DNA of 64,000 nucleotides from FEN-1297 sp963843605 (GTDB taxonomy: Bacteria > Bacteroidota > Ignavibacteria > Ignavibacteriales > Ignavibacteriaceae). Below are positions 45,419 through 54,443 of the stretch, one piece after another; within the stretch, counting starts at the first letter, position 1; each line of letters starts with the position of its first letter. The stretch covers positions 186,001 to 250,000 of the forward strand of contig CAWJLA010000008.1 in NCBI GenBank assembly GCA_963843605.1, in the 5' to 3' direction. A program made the translations under genes and the position numbers. The notes under the pieces are model-generated. The model was given only the letters and a program-made list of their open reading frames with translations. It was not told where the DNA came from and did no database searches.

Positions 45419-45921
45419 GCTAAACTCACCTCCGGATTCATGCCGTGTTCTTCCTGCTTTGAAGCATGCTTGGAAGCTTTAACATATTTTCTAATTATAT
45501 TGGGAATATCTCTTGTGGTTATTCTCCCGTAATAATCTTCGTTAACCGTAATCACCGGGGCAATACTGCAAGCACCGATACAATTTACAACTTCAATCGT
45601 AAATTTTTTATCGCGGGTTGTTTCGCCGGCTTTAATATTTAATGCGGTCTCTATTGCAAAAAGAATATTTGCTGAACTCTTAACATGACAGGCTGTACCC
45701 CTGCAGACTTTAATTATATTTTCACCGAGAGGCGTAAGTCTAAATTGATTATAAAATGTAGCAACACCGTAAACACGACTTAAAGGTAATCCGACATAAT
45801 CGGCGACCTCCTGCAAAGCTGACTCCGGCAGATAGCCGTAAATACTTTGAACATCCTGTAGTAAAGGAATTAAACAGCTTTTATCGTTTGATTCGTAGTT
45901 TTTAAAAATATGCGAATGCAT
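45415..45921 (-). CDS. NuoE-like 2Fe-2S subunit, trimer 1 (HydC type)
   Basis: 168 residues. N-terminal helices (LIPLLQDVQSIYGYLPESAL) and the thioredoxin-like 2Fe-2S domain with CRGTAC (about 85-90) and VNCIGACSIAP (about 126-136). Residues 145-168 are a charged tail. First gene of the run hydC1-hydB1-hydA1-sensor-receiver, and translationally coupled to hydB1 by a 4-bp overlap. Carries electrons between HydB and its partner clusters. Confidence 0.94.
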   Translation of the reverse strand: MHSHIFKNYESNDKSCLIPLLQDVQSIYGYLPESALQEVADYVGLPLSRVYGVATFYNQFRLTPLGENIIKVCRGTACHVKSSANILFAIETALNIKAGETTRDKKFTIEVVNCIGACSIAPVITVNEDYYGRITTRDIPNIIRKYVKASKHASKQEEHGMNPEVSLA

Positions 45922-46532
45922 TGTTTCCTCAAATTGTTCACCGTATCACTTTCATATTGAATGCCACAAATAATTGAGCTAATTCACTTTTTTAGTTGAC
46001 AATTTTTGTGGATTAGCTAAGGTAATCATGTTTTTTCCTACTATTGGAAAAAGCAGTTTTCAATAAAGATACTTGATTGAGGAATACTAAGACTTTGCAA
46101 TTGTTAACCATTCCTCAAATTTAAGAAATGTAATATCATATAGGATTTATATTATCTCAGATGTGGCAATTGGTGTTGAATAATAACACACTTATTGAAT
46201 GAGCTAAAAAGTTCGAATACTGCTGTTTAAGAGTAAATTAGCTTAGCCTAATTTTCATGAAGCAAGGTTAAACAATATCAATTTTACTTTTCTATTACTC
46301 GAAATGCCTGTTCGCGGACAATTATATTGTTATATCAAAGCAGAAAAAAAATACTCCTTTAGAAATATCATTATTCATGTTATAAAATCCGGATAAGTAG
46401 TTTTAAGCAATATGACCGCAGGGAATTTACTTTAAAATATTTTTAAATTTATGATGACGGAAAGATGAGATTATACTAACAAAAAAATATCAAAATTAAA
46501 ATTCGAAGTTCGTCCTATTCGTTGGACAATTT
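45922..46532. other. Long intergenic region between hydC1 and hydF
   Basis: 611 bp with no supported gene. It should contain the promoter of the hydrogenase transcript and the end of the hydF transcript. The 54 bp before hydC1 lead to the inverted repeat at 45975-46020, and further TTAGCT/GAGCTAA words occur near 46200 and 46245. Confidence 0.5.
45975..46020 (-). promoter_or_regulatory. Inverted repeat upstream of the hydrogenase transcript
   Basis: TGAGCTAATTCAC and GTGGATTAGCTAA are inverted copies with two mismatches in 13 bp, separated by 20 bp and ending about 54 bp before hydC1. The placement fits an operator or a promoter-flanking site. Speculative. Confidence 0.35.
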
Positions 46533-47738
46533 TTAATTTACCGCTTCTCCGAATGGTTCCAGCGCGCGGGGAATTGCACCGTGAATAAACGAATTTAAAA
46601 CACCGAAACTTGTCATTGGAATATCCAAGACCGTGGTTTGTTTAATTCTTGCCTGCATTGCTCTTCGCGAAAGCATGCAGCCTTCGCAATGTATAATAAG
46701 CTTATAGTCGGAAATCTCTTCGGGAAAATCGCAGCCTTTATGAATCTTTATTTGGATGTCTTTTTTTGTATGATGTTTCAGCCAATTAGGCAGTGTAATT
46801 CTGCTTCCGTTATCACCGCGATTAAGATGATTATGACAGATTTCCGTAATCAGTACTTTGTCGCCGTCCTGCAGTGAATCGATGGTTTTCAGACCCTTCA
46901 GAAATTTCGGAAGATCGCCTTTATATCTTGCCATTAACATTGAATATGTTGTAAGCTTTACCGATTCCGGCATATCGATTGCGATACGCATAATTACATT
47001 GTTTTCGGCAACCACTAAATCCGGTGGATTCTTAAGAGCATATAGAACCGATCTGATTTGCTTATCGTTTGATACGATAACAATGGTATCCTCATTCAAC
47101 GCTTCTTTAATTGTCTGAATCTGCGGAATTATTGTTCTGCTTTTGGAAGTACCTAAATCCGAAGGAGCAACGAGAACAATCACATCGCCCTGACTTACTA
47201 AATCACTAATGATCGGAGGCGTAATATCTTCCGGAAGCATGCGCAGTAATTTGCGTTTGAGGTTGTCTATTCCCACTTTCTCTGCGCACGATACCTCAAA
47301 ATGTATTGCGTGTAGCCATTTTATTTCGGAAAGCAACAGCGGATTTACACCGAACTCAATTTTATTTAATGCGATGACAAACGGTAGGGAAATTTTCTGA
47401 AGCTGCCTGAAAAGCTCAAGCTCCTGAGGCTGCAGCCTGTCTCTCGCGTCGATTACAACCACCGCAAAATCCGCGTTAGTTATCGATTTAATTGTTTTAG
47501 TAATTGTTATCGGTCCAGATTCCGCCGCTTCAGCTATGCCGGGCGTATCGATTAAAAATAAGGGACCCGATGTATAAAACTCGATTGATTTTTTTAGACT
47601 TAAGGAAGATTCGTCCGGATTGCCGTTAACAGCGCATAATTCTTCTCCTGAAAAAGCATTAATGAGCGATGATTTACCAACCCCGCTTTTGCCGATAAAA
47701 ACAATCCGTTTCCTTTCCGGTTTATTAACGCTTTTCAC
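46533..47738 (-). CDS. hydF: HydF, [FeFe]-hydrogenase H-cluster maturation GTPase
   Basis: 401 residues. The G domain has GKSGVGKSSLINAF (P-loop, about 16-29), DTPGIAEAAESGP (G3 region) and NKIEFG (G4). A dimerisation part follows (210-290), then the cluster domain with the ligands in CHNHLNRGD and HCEGCMLSRRAM. HydF is the scaffold on which the 2Fe subcluster is built before transfer to HydA. The partners HydE and HydG (radical SAM) are not in this window. Its start overlaps the end of the aspartase-like gene by 14 bp. Confidence 0.96.
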   Translation of the reverse strand: MKSVNKPERKRIVFIGKSGVGKSSLINAFSGEELCAVNGNPDESSLSLKKSIEFYTSGPLFLIDTPGIAEAAESGPITITKTIKSITNADFAVVVIDARDRLQPQELELFRQLQKISLPFVIALNKIEFGVNPLLLSEIKWLHAIHFEVSCAEKVGIDNLKRKLLRMLPEDITPPIISDLVSQGDVIVLVAPSDLGTSKSRTIIPQIQTIKEALNEDTIVIVSNDKQIRSVLYALKNPPDLVVAENNVIMRIAIDMPESVKLTTYSMLMARYKGDLPKFLKGLKTIDSLQDGDKVLITEICHNHLNRGDNGSRITLPNWLKHHTKKDIQIKIHKGCDFPEEISDYKLIIHCEGCMLSRRAMQARIKQTTVLDIPMTSFGVLNSFIHGAIPRALEPFGEAVN

Positions 47739-49134
47739 TTTTAATCCCCATCTCCCTTGATATTAAACCTATTAACTCTTTTTCGGAAAGGATTTTTTTC
47801 TGCTTAAGAAGCTCGATAAATGAAATTCCTTTCTCCTCCGATTCATTTATTATTTTTGCGATCCTTTCATAGCCGAAAATATTAACAAGAGAATCGGCAA
47901 CGGCAGGGGAACCAATAAGATTCTGCCTGCACCGTTCTTCGTCGGCTTCCAGACCCTGAATGCATTTTACAGAAAGATTAATAACGGAATCTCTCATCAT
48001 TTCTATCGACTTAAGGAACAAATGAGCAATCATCGATTGATATGCATTTGACTCAAGACTGCCGGAAGAAACGAGATTTGAAATTATTAAATCGTGTCCT
48101 TTTACCATCTCGGCAACTTGAATTGCATTTTCCAAAATCACCGGGTTTATCTTCCCGGGAATAAGTCCCTCCCCGGTTTCCGACTGAACAACCGGTAGTA
48201 TTATCTCACCCAAACCCCCGTTAGGACCGCTTGAAAGCAGCATTAAGTCGTTGCATATTTTTATTATCGTACATGCGCCGGTTTTTATTACCCCGTGAAC
48301 CGAAACGAACACATCCAGGTTTTGAGTAGCGTCAGTATTATCTTCAGCTTCGGTAAAAGCAAAACCGGTTAAGTTTTTAATTTCATTGTTCACTGAATTT
48401 ATATACTCTTTATCCTCTCCGGCAGAGTTGCCGCAGATATTACTAATTGTTAAATCGGCTTCCGCGCTTTGCAGATGAGGGATTGTTCTTTCTATTGACT
48501 TAGCATATGCCCCGAACTCACGTCCCAGTGTAATTGCGGCGGCATCCTGCATTTGTGTTCTTCCCAGCTTAACTATGCTGCCGAATTGTTCTGCTTTTTC
48601 CAGCAGCGATTTTTGAAGGATCCGAAGCGCTTCTTTAAATTCTTTTATTAAAGACAATGAGGCAATTCTAAAAGAAGTTAGATATGTGTCATTTATAGTC
48701 TGGGACATATTAACATGGTTCACCGGATGGATGATACCATACTCGCCTGGTTTTCTGCCTAAGATATGCAAAGCAATATTCGCAATTACTTCGCTGATAT
48801 TCATATTCAGAGGGGCGCCCGCGCCTCCGTGGTAAGGGTCTACGATAATCTTATCGAATATAGTGAATGATTCCTTGCCGATTGCCTTTTCGGTTTCGTC
48901 CAAAAGTAAATCCAGAGCCCGGTTAATTCCTTCGTAGTTATCCGCAGCCAGCCTTCCGGTTTTATGATTTGCAAATGCTGCAGCTTTTTTAACTGATAAA
49001 TACGCCCTTATCAAATATAAATTAATCCGTTCACCTGTTATCGGGAAATTATCGAGCGCTCTTAGGGTATAAATACCGTAAACTGCCTCATCGGGTAAAT
49101 TGATTCTGCCTATTTTATCTTTTTCTTCGCGCAT
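47725..49134 (-). CDS. Aspartase/fumarase-superfamily protein with altered active site, coupled to hydF
   Basis: 469 residues, full length for aspartate ammonia-lyase, and the fold is clear (GRTQMQDAAAITLGREF at 191-207 has the aspartase Gln). Two substrate loops differ from the consensus. The GSSxMPxKxNP loop that carries the catalytic serine reads GEGLIPGKINP (321-331), so both serines are gone. The GTSTNMNANE loop reads GAPLNMNISE (106-115 region). The fumarase at 59655 in this window keeps both. It overlaps hydF by 14 bp. Aspartase-like genes occur beside hyd maturation genes in other anaerobes, to my memory; a role in supplying ammonia for the bridging amine or a non-catalytic role are both possible. 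Confidence 0.9.
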   Translation of the reverse strand: MREEKDKIGRINLPDEAVYGIYTLRALDNFPITGERINLYLIRAYLSVKKAAAFANHKTGRLAADNYEGINRALDLLLDETEKAIGKESFTIFDKIIVDPYHGGAGAPLNMNISEVIANIALHILGRKPGEYGIIHPVNHVNMSQTINDTYLTSFRIASLSLIKEFKEALRILQKSLLEKAEQFGSIVKLGRTQMQDAAAITLGREFGAYAKSIERTIPHLQSAEADLTISNICGNSAGEDKEYINSVNNEIKNLTGFAFTEAEDNTDATQNLDVFVSVHGVIKTGACTIIKICNDLMLLSSGPNGGLGEIILPVVQSETGEGLIPGKINPVILENAIQVAEMVKGHDLIISNLVSSGSLESNAYQSMIAHLFLKSIEMMRDSVINLSVKCIQGLEADEERCRQNLIGSPAVADSLVNIFGYERIAKIINESEEKGISFIELLKQKKILSEKELIGLISREMGIKSEKR

Positions 49135-49423
49135 AATAGTTTAAATTTTTTGCTGAAAAACAAAAAGCGTTCCAAAAATCACAGTTAAATTTTGATCAAA
49201 AACAAGCATTATTTAATTAGGATAGTGATATATAAATGCCCTTACCCCTGTTTTCTTCTCTTATGTTAGAATTCTCATTCGCAAAATGGGAAATCCGGTT
49301 AATTTGCAAAATCATCTAAATTAACCTGTCGCAGAAAATTTCGGCAAAGGTAAATTTCACAGGCCCTCATGAATTTTCAACGGCATAATGCATTGACAAA
49401 TACAAGCATAGTTTAAAATTTCC

Positions 49424-52021
49424 TTACTGCTTTGCTACTTGATTACTATCCCTTGATAAAATTTCCATGTAACGCGGATCCGTCATTAGCAGATCTTTCA
49501 TACCGGGCTGACTTTCGATTTCCGACCTCGAATATCCGCTTTCTATGGCTTTAATCAACCAATCTATCGCTTTCTTATTTTCACCTAACGACCAATATGC
49601 AGATCCTGCATGAAACATAATATACCCGTTCGTCGGCGATATTTTTAATGCCCTGCTTAAGTTAATAAGTGCGTTTTTCTTATCATGAATTGAGGAATAA
49701 TAGCCGGTTAAATCAATGTATAATTCGGCGTCATTCGGATTTATCTTTTTCGCTTGCTCTCCCATTTTTATTGCCTTCCTATATGCTTCATCAGATTTAA
49801 TACTGTCTCCGGCTTGACCATATGCGGATGCTAAATTGCCCCATACCACGTGATCACGATCGTTAATTTGAAGTGCATTTTTGTAGCTTTCTACCGCCTT
49901 TTTAAATTTACCCTGAACGTAATACAAGGTGCCGAGATTTGACGCTACGGTGTAGGATCGATTAATCTGAAAAGCTTTCTCAAACATATCAGTAGCCTCT
50001 TTAAGCATATTTTTCATATAATATGAACCTCCGAGATTACTAAACCCCAAATAGAATTTAGGATTCAGAGTAACTACTTTTCGAAATTGTTCGATTGCTT
50101 CGTCGTATCTGGAATTATTGTAATAAAATACACCTAAATCATTATAGGCGATCCAATTATCCGGCTGGATACTGATTTCCTTTTTATAGATCCTTTCGGC
50201 ATCCTCCTTTAGTCCGTCAGCATCAAAGGCAATGGCTAAGCCGCGGTATGCTTCAAAATTAAAAGGATCAATTTTTAATGACCGGCTAAAATCTTCAACT
50301 GCATCGCTGTATTTACCTGTCCCGCTGTGAATGTAGCCCAGAACTATATTTACAAAAGCTAGTTTATTATTAAGCTTAAATGCATATTCGGCTTCTTTCA
50401 GTGCCTGCTTCGCCAGTTCATTTTTTTTAACAAGTTTATATTTGAGCCAATATGCCTGAGCTAGGCCCGCATGCGCATTTGCATAGAGAGAGTCTTTTTT
50501 TATTGAGAGAGAAAATATATTAATGGCCGTTTCTATATCATCAATATTTTCTTTATTCTGAATGTATCCGCGGCCCTGGATATAATACTCGTACGCTTCG
50601 GGAATTTCGGTATTCCCGGCATCCAGCATTTCCATTGATTTACGGCTCGATTGAAGGTTAAGCATTTCCAACAGCGAAATAACGGCTTTATTATTAAGAT
50701 CAATCAGATCTTTTTCTTCAACGTCTATAACCGAAGAACTAAGCTGACGTAAATTAATTGCATCAATTAAATTTAAAGTTAAGCGGAATTTATTATTTAT
50801 CTGCTGCAGGCTGCCGGTTACAGCAATATTTACTCCGTATAATTTATTTGCATCTCCCGGACTTTTAATATTGTTTTTCAATACTTCACTTACGGGCATC
50901 ACCCAGAGCGATTTATGAAATTGCTGAAGCTGCGTCAGCTCGCTTGTAAGAGTTTCCGTAAGTCCTATGCAGAATGCTTTGCTTTTCTGATTGCCGCCTA
51001 TATTACTGAATGGAATAATAACAAGGTGCTTTTCGGCAGAAATCTGATTCGGCGACGGAGGCGGGAAAAACAGTTCTTTTCCGGGATAGAAAAAGAATAC
51101 AATTAAAATTATAACGGCAACAACTCCGGCAATTGAACTAATCAGTTTCCTTTTATTTAATTTTCGACCGGCAGGTTTTAATTTGAAAACAACATTTTTT
51201 TTCTTCGAACGATTCTTACCCGAATTTAATTCTTCCAGAATCTCAGAAACGGATTGATACCGTAGAGATCTGTCTTTATTAAGACATTTTGCTATTATGT
51301 CAACTAAATATTCAGGACAATCGGTTTCTTTAAAAATATCCCAATGCGGTTCTTCATTAATGATCGAATATATAACAGCTTGATCATAATCCGCACTAAA
51401 GGGTAATTTACCTGCCAGCATCTCAAACATAACTATCCCCAGCGCCCAAATGTCTGTCCTTTGATCGACATTCTCTCCTATTGCCTGCTCCGGCGACATG
51501 TAATTACACGTTCCTACGGTTGCTCCCAGTTGCGTCAATTGAGTTCTCCCGGATGATTTAGCCAATCCGAAATCCAGTATCTTAACAACTCCCTCATTAG
51601 TTATGAAAATATTTGCAGGTTTAATATCTCTGTGTATTATTCCTTTACCGTGTGCTTTGTTCAATCCTTCAGCAATCTGTTTGATAATTCTCACGTTTTC
51701 TTCGGAGCCGGCAACTCCTCTTTCAATTTTATCTTTTAATGTCTCACCTTCATAGTATGCCATAGCTATAAATAATTGCCCGTCTTCTGTTTCACAGATT
51801 TCATGAATATTGCAGATATTGGAGTGATCCAGCGCCGAAGCCGATTGAGCTTCGTGAATGAATCTGTTTTTTGCCTCTTTATCTGCGGAGAAGGAAGAGG
51901 GTAAGAATTTAAGCGCAACGGTACGTTTCAGATTTAGGTCTTCAGCTTTGTAAACAACACCCATTCCTCCTTCGCCGAGTTTCTCGAGAATTTTGTAATG
52001 CGATATTGTTTTGCCGGTCAT
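49424..52021 (-). CDS. Serine/threonine protein kinase with TPR repeats
   Basis: 865 residues. PknB-type kinase domain 8-268: P-loop GEGGMGVVYKA, K38, catalytic HRDIKPANIF (D132), DFGLAKS (D150), MSPEQAIGENVDQRTDIW. A single membrane helix lies near 290-312. The part after it begins with a region as in TolB/FlgO-like N-termini (NQISAEKHLVIIPFSN...) and continues into about nine TPR units (500-850). A surface or periplasmic TPR array with a cytoplasmic kinase is the likely topology. A decayed second copy lies upstream. Confidence 0.94.
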   Translation of the reverse strand: MTGKTISHYKILEKLGEGGMGVVYKAEDLNLKRTVALKFLPSSFSADKEAKNRFIHEAQSASALDHSNICNIHEICETEDGQLFIAMAYYEGETLKDKIERGVAGSEENVRIIKQIAEGLNKAHGKGIIHRDIKPANIFITNEGVVKILDFGLAKSSGRTQLTQLGATVGTCNYMSPEQAIGENVDQRTDIWALGIVMFEMLAGKLPFSADYDQAVIYSIINEEPHWDIFKETDCPEYLVDIIAKCLNKDRSLRYQSVSEILEELNSGKNRSKKKNVVFKLKPAGRKLNKRKLISSIAGVVAVIILIVFFFYPGKELFFPPPSPNQISAEKHLVIIPFSNIGGNQKSKAFCIGLTETLTSELTQLQQFHKSLWVMPVSEVLKNNIKSPGDANKLYGVNIAVTGSLQQINNKFRLTLNLIDAINLRQLSSSVIDVEEKDLIDLNNKAVISLLEMLNLQSSRKSMEMLDAGNTEIPEAYEYYIQGRGYIQNKENIDDIETAINIFSLSIKKDSLYANAHAGLAQAYWLKYKLVKKNELAKQALKEAEYAFKLNNKLAFVNIVLGYIHSGTGKYSDAVEDFSRSLKIDPFNFEAYRGLAIAFDADGLKEDAERIYKKEISIQPDNWIAYNDLGVFYYNNSRYDEAIEQFRKVVTLNPKFYLGFSNLGGSYYMKNMLKEATDMFEKAFQINRSYTVASNLGTLYYVQGKFKKAVESYKNALQINDRDHVVWGNLASAYGQAGDSIKSDEAYRKAIKMGEQAKKINPNDAELYIDLTGYYSSIHDKKNALINLSRALKISPTNGYIMFHAGSAYWSLGENKKAIDWLIKAIESGYSRSEIESQPGMKDLLMTDPRYMEILSRDSNQVAKQ

Positions 52022-52177
52022 TGTACACCTTAAGATTAAATATTTATAAAATTAATCGGTCATGTTTTCCTAAGTTATTATATAATATTTATCTCCATTC
52101 CTATTCCAACAGATATCGTCGCTGAAATTGAACAGGCATCCTATAATTTGGATTATCAAAACTCTGATTATAATCAT

Positions 52178-52684
52178 GATATCAGCATTTCATAAATTGC
52201 TATTCTTGGTGACCAAATATCTGTTCTAAGATCAACAATGCCTCCCTTTGCCTGTTCAGGCGGCATCTACTTTATAGTACCTGCAGCTGTTTTTGAACCC
52301 TTGCATTGGCAAGACCGATATTCAATAATTTGATCAATCCGTCATAGTTAATGAAAATGTTTGCAGGTTTTGCATCCATGTTCATAATATCGTTCTTAAA
52401 GCCTCGTCCGGATCTTCGCATATTTGAAGTATTATATTTAATGCTCCGCCGATTGGACCGGTTTCATATATAGCGCAAATATTATGATAGTCAAGCATTG
52501 AGCCTGTCTGAGCTTCATGCGTAATTTTTTTTCTGACTGATTTATAGTATGAGATAGCCTGCGTGAGAAACTTCAATGCTGCGGTTCTTCTTAATATTGT
52601 ATCTCCGGCTTTATATACCTTGCCCCTTCCGCCGCAGCCGAGCTTATTGAGTGTCTTGTAGTGCCCTGCCATCTCCCCGGTCAT
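52178..52684 (-). pseudogene. Decayed copy of the Ser/Thr kinase gene
   Basis: The ATG at 52684 opens a 100-codon frame (MTGEMAGHYKTLNKLGCGGRG..., ending at 52382) that follows the N-terminus of the intact kinase residue by residue. Downstream, in other frames, the DNA still reads MDAKPANIFINYDGLIKLL, NIGLANARVQ, then MPPEQAKGGIVDLRTDIW and IAIYEMLIS. These match the catalytic loop, DFG, MSPEQA and EMLAG blocks of the kinase at 49424, with HRD turned to NMD, DFG to NIG, a deletion of about 45 codons, and stops. No protein kinase can be made. Confidence 0.85.
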
Positions 52685-53308
52685 GAAATTCCTGCTCTAT
52701 TTTTGGGACATAGAAGCAAACAACAATTTAATTTGTTAGAGTAATTAAATAGTTTTTAAGAGGATGAATATCTCGGATGGAATAAATATAGTACAATATT
52801 TTATAATGACCCCTTATAAAATATATTTTGCAAATATTGTAAGTTTTTCTTTACTAAAAGTCAATTCTCCGAATAATAGATTTTTCCATAAACGACATTT
52901 TAGCAATTATAGCCGCCCGGGAGAAAAATTTAATTTTATATTGAGATTTAGGTTTCTTAAGCCCTGTGTAACAGGCGGATATTCCCTCGCGCCGGAGCGA
53001 AAATTTTATTTATCAAAGCGCCTTTCGTAAGACAGGCAGTCTCCGGGGTTAATTATTCTTGTATTTAAAAATCCAGGAGAAATCTTTATTTTGAAGGTGA
53101 GATATTTCCGTGCCGATTGAAATCTCAAAAAGTTATAGTTTTTATAATAGCAACAACAATTTGGCATATACTATTATTGGTTTAATGCAACCACCATTCC
53201 GATATAAAAATTATTGAATTTAAAAGCCCTATAACTTTAGTTGAAAAAGTTTAACGGAATAACTAACAAGGATTGAATAATCCGTCTAATCAAATTTCGG
53301 AGAGTAAA
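52685..53308. other. Intergenic region between kinase remnant and secreted protein
   Basis: About 620 bp. An 88-codon plus-strand frame at 52764 shows no family, no ribosome site and coding-unlike composition, so I leave it out. The region should hold the promoter of the gene at 53309. Confidence 0.4.
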
Positions 53309-54235
53309 ATGAAAGTACTCAAAACTCTTTCTTTTATTTTATTATTATTATACGTTGTATTGTTTTCGGATAAGGCCGAGGCGCAATATATCATTGAACA
53401 GTTTGAATACAGTATCTACATAACCCCGCAGATGATGCCTGCGGATAAAAGATTTGCCAATCAAACCGAGGAAGCAAGATATTTTCTCAATCAGCCGGAT
53501 AATAAATTTAGTCCGGACAATGAGAGGGAAACAGGCAGTTACAAAATAACCAAATCAACAATTTACCTTGACGGCGATAATTTTGCGGCGGATAATATTT
53601 CTTCTAACGGCGATAAAACATCAACCATAACAAATGCAAACAGGGGTATGTTTTACCTTGTATCCTGGCCGAGAAAAACTGTAATGGAAATTTCCACAAA
53701 AGATATGGAAGAAATACAAAAAAATGCCGCAACTTCGGGAAAAAATTCTAAAAAGAATCTTTCCCCTGAAGCGGATAAAGAAACGGAAAAGAATGAAGCA
53801 GATACAATTTCGCAGTCGGATACTGCTGCTAGATTTACCGGCAGAGAGATAAATAAAAACGGGTTTGAATGTAAACAGTATCTGGTTGAACAGGGCGATA
53901 ATATTATGATGATATGGGCAACCGATGACAATAAAGGATTGTCGGCTCACTTTGAAAGTATCACAAAGAATATGAAAGCATTATTTCCTTCGGATAACGA
54001 CCAGGAAAAGGATGAGTGGGATCTGCTTCCCGGAAAAATTCCGATAGAAGTAAAAACTTTCAGCAGGGATATGAACGGCTCGCATATTGACGTACAGGAA
54101 ATCAAAAAAATTTCAAATGAAAAACCAAGGGCAGAAAGATTTATCCCGCCTGGTAAATCTCAGGGCTTTACAACGCGCTCCATGAAGGAAATGATGATGC
54201 AGATGAACGATATGTCGGAAGACGGCACTAAATAA
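53309..54235 (+). CDS. Secreted DUF4412-like protein
   Basis: 308 residues from the ATG at 53309, preceded by CGGAGAG; the frame upstream (TTG at 53273) would place charged residues before the signal peptide. Signal peptide ends FSDKAEAQ. The mature chain begins YIIEQFEYSIYITP and later has GREINKNGFECKQYLVEQGDN and MMIWATDDNKGL, resembling DUF4412 proteins (beta-rich, periplasmic or exported, unknown role). A lysine/serine/glutamate-rich linker fills about 135-175. C-terminus is methionine-rich (MKEMMMQMNDMSEDG). Confidence 0.78.
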   Translation: MKVLKTLSFILLLLYVVLFSDKAEAQYIIEQFEYSIYITPQMMPADKRFANQTEEARYFLNQPDNKFSPDNERETGSYKITKSTIYLDGDNFAADNISSNGDKTSTITNANRGMFYLVSWPRKTVMEISTKDMEEIQKNAATSGKNSKKNLSPEADKETEKNEADTISQSDTAARFTGREINKNGFECKQYLVEQGDNIMMIWATDDNKGLSAHFESITKNMKALFPSDNDQEKDEWDLLPGKIPIEVKTFSRDMNGSHIDVQEIKKISNEKPRAERFIPPGKSQGFTTRSMKEMMMQMNDMSEDGTK

Positions 54236-54443
54236 GTCTAAATTTTTATCATAATTTTTTACTGCAAAAAAGGATTATTTAATTCTAATTCGTAGTTAAA
54301 CATACACGCAGAGGAAACCGCTCCGGCGATTACCGCAGATTTTATATTTGATAAATATCTTTTTCTACTAATCTATTAATAACTTTGGGATTTACAATAC
54401 AGGATATTTCCAGATAATAAATTTTAACAGCCATTCAAACCGC

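Noticed and set aside
52764..53030. 88-codon plus-strand open frame
   Set aside because: No family resemblance, no ribosome site and composition like intergenic DNA; it faces the kinase remnant.
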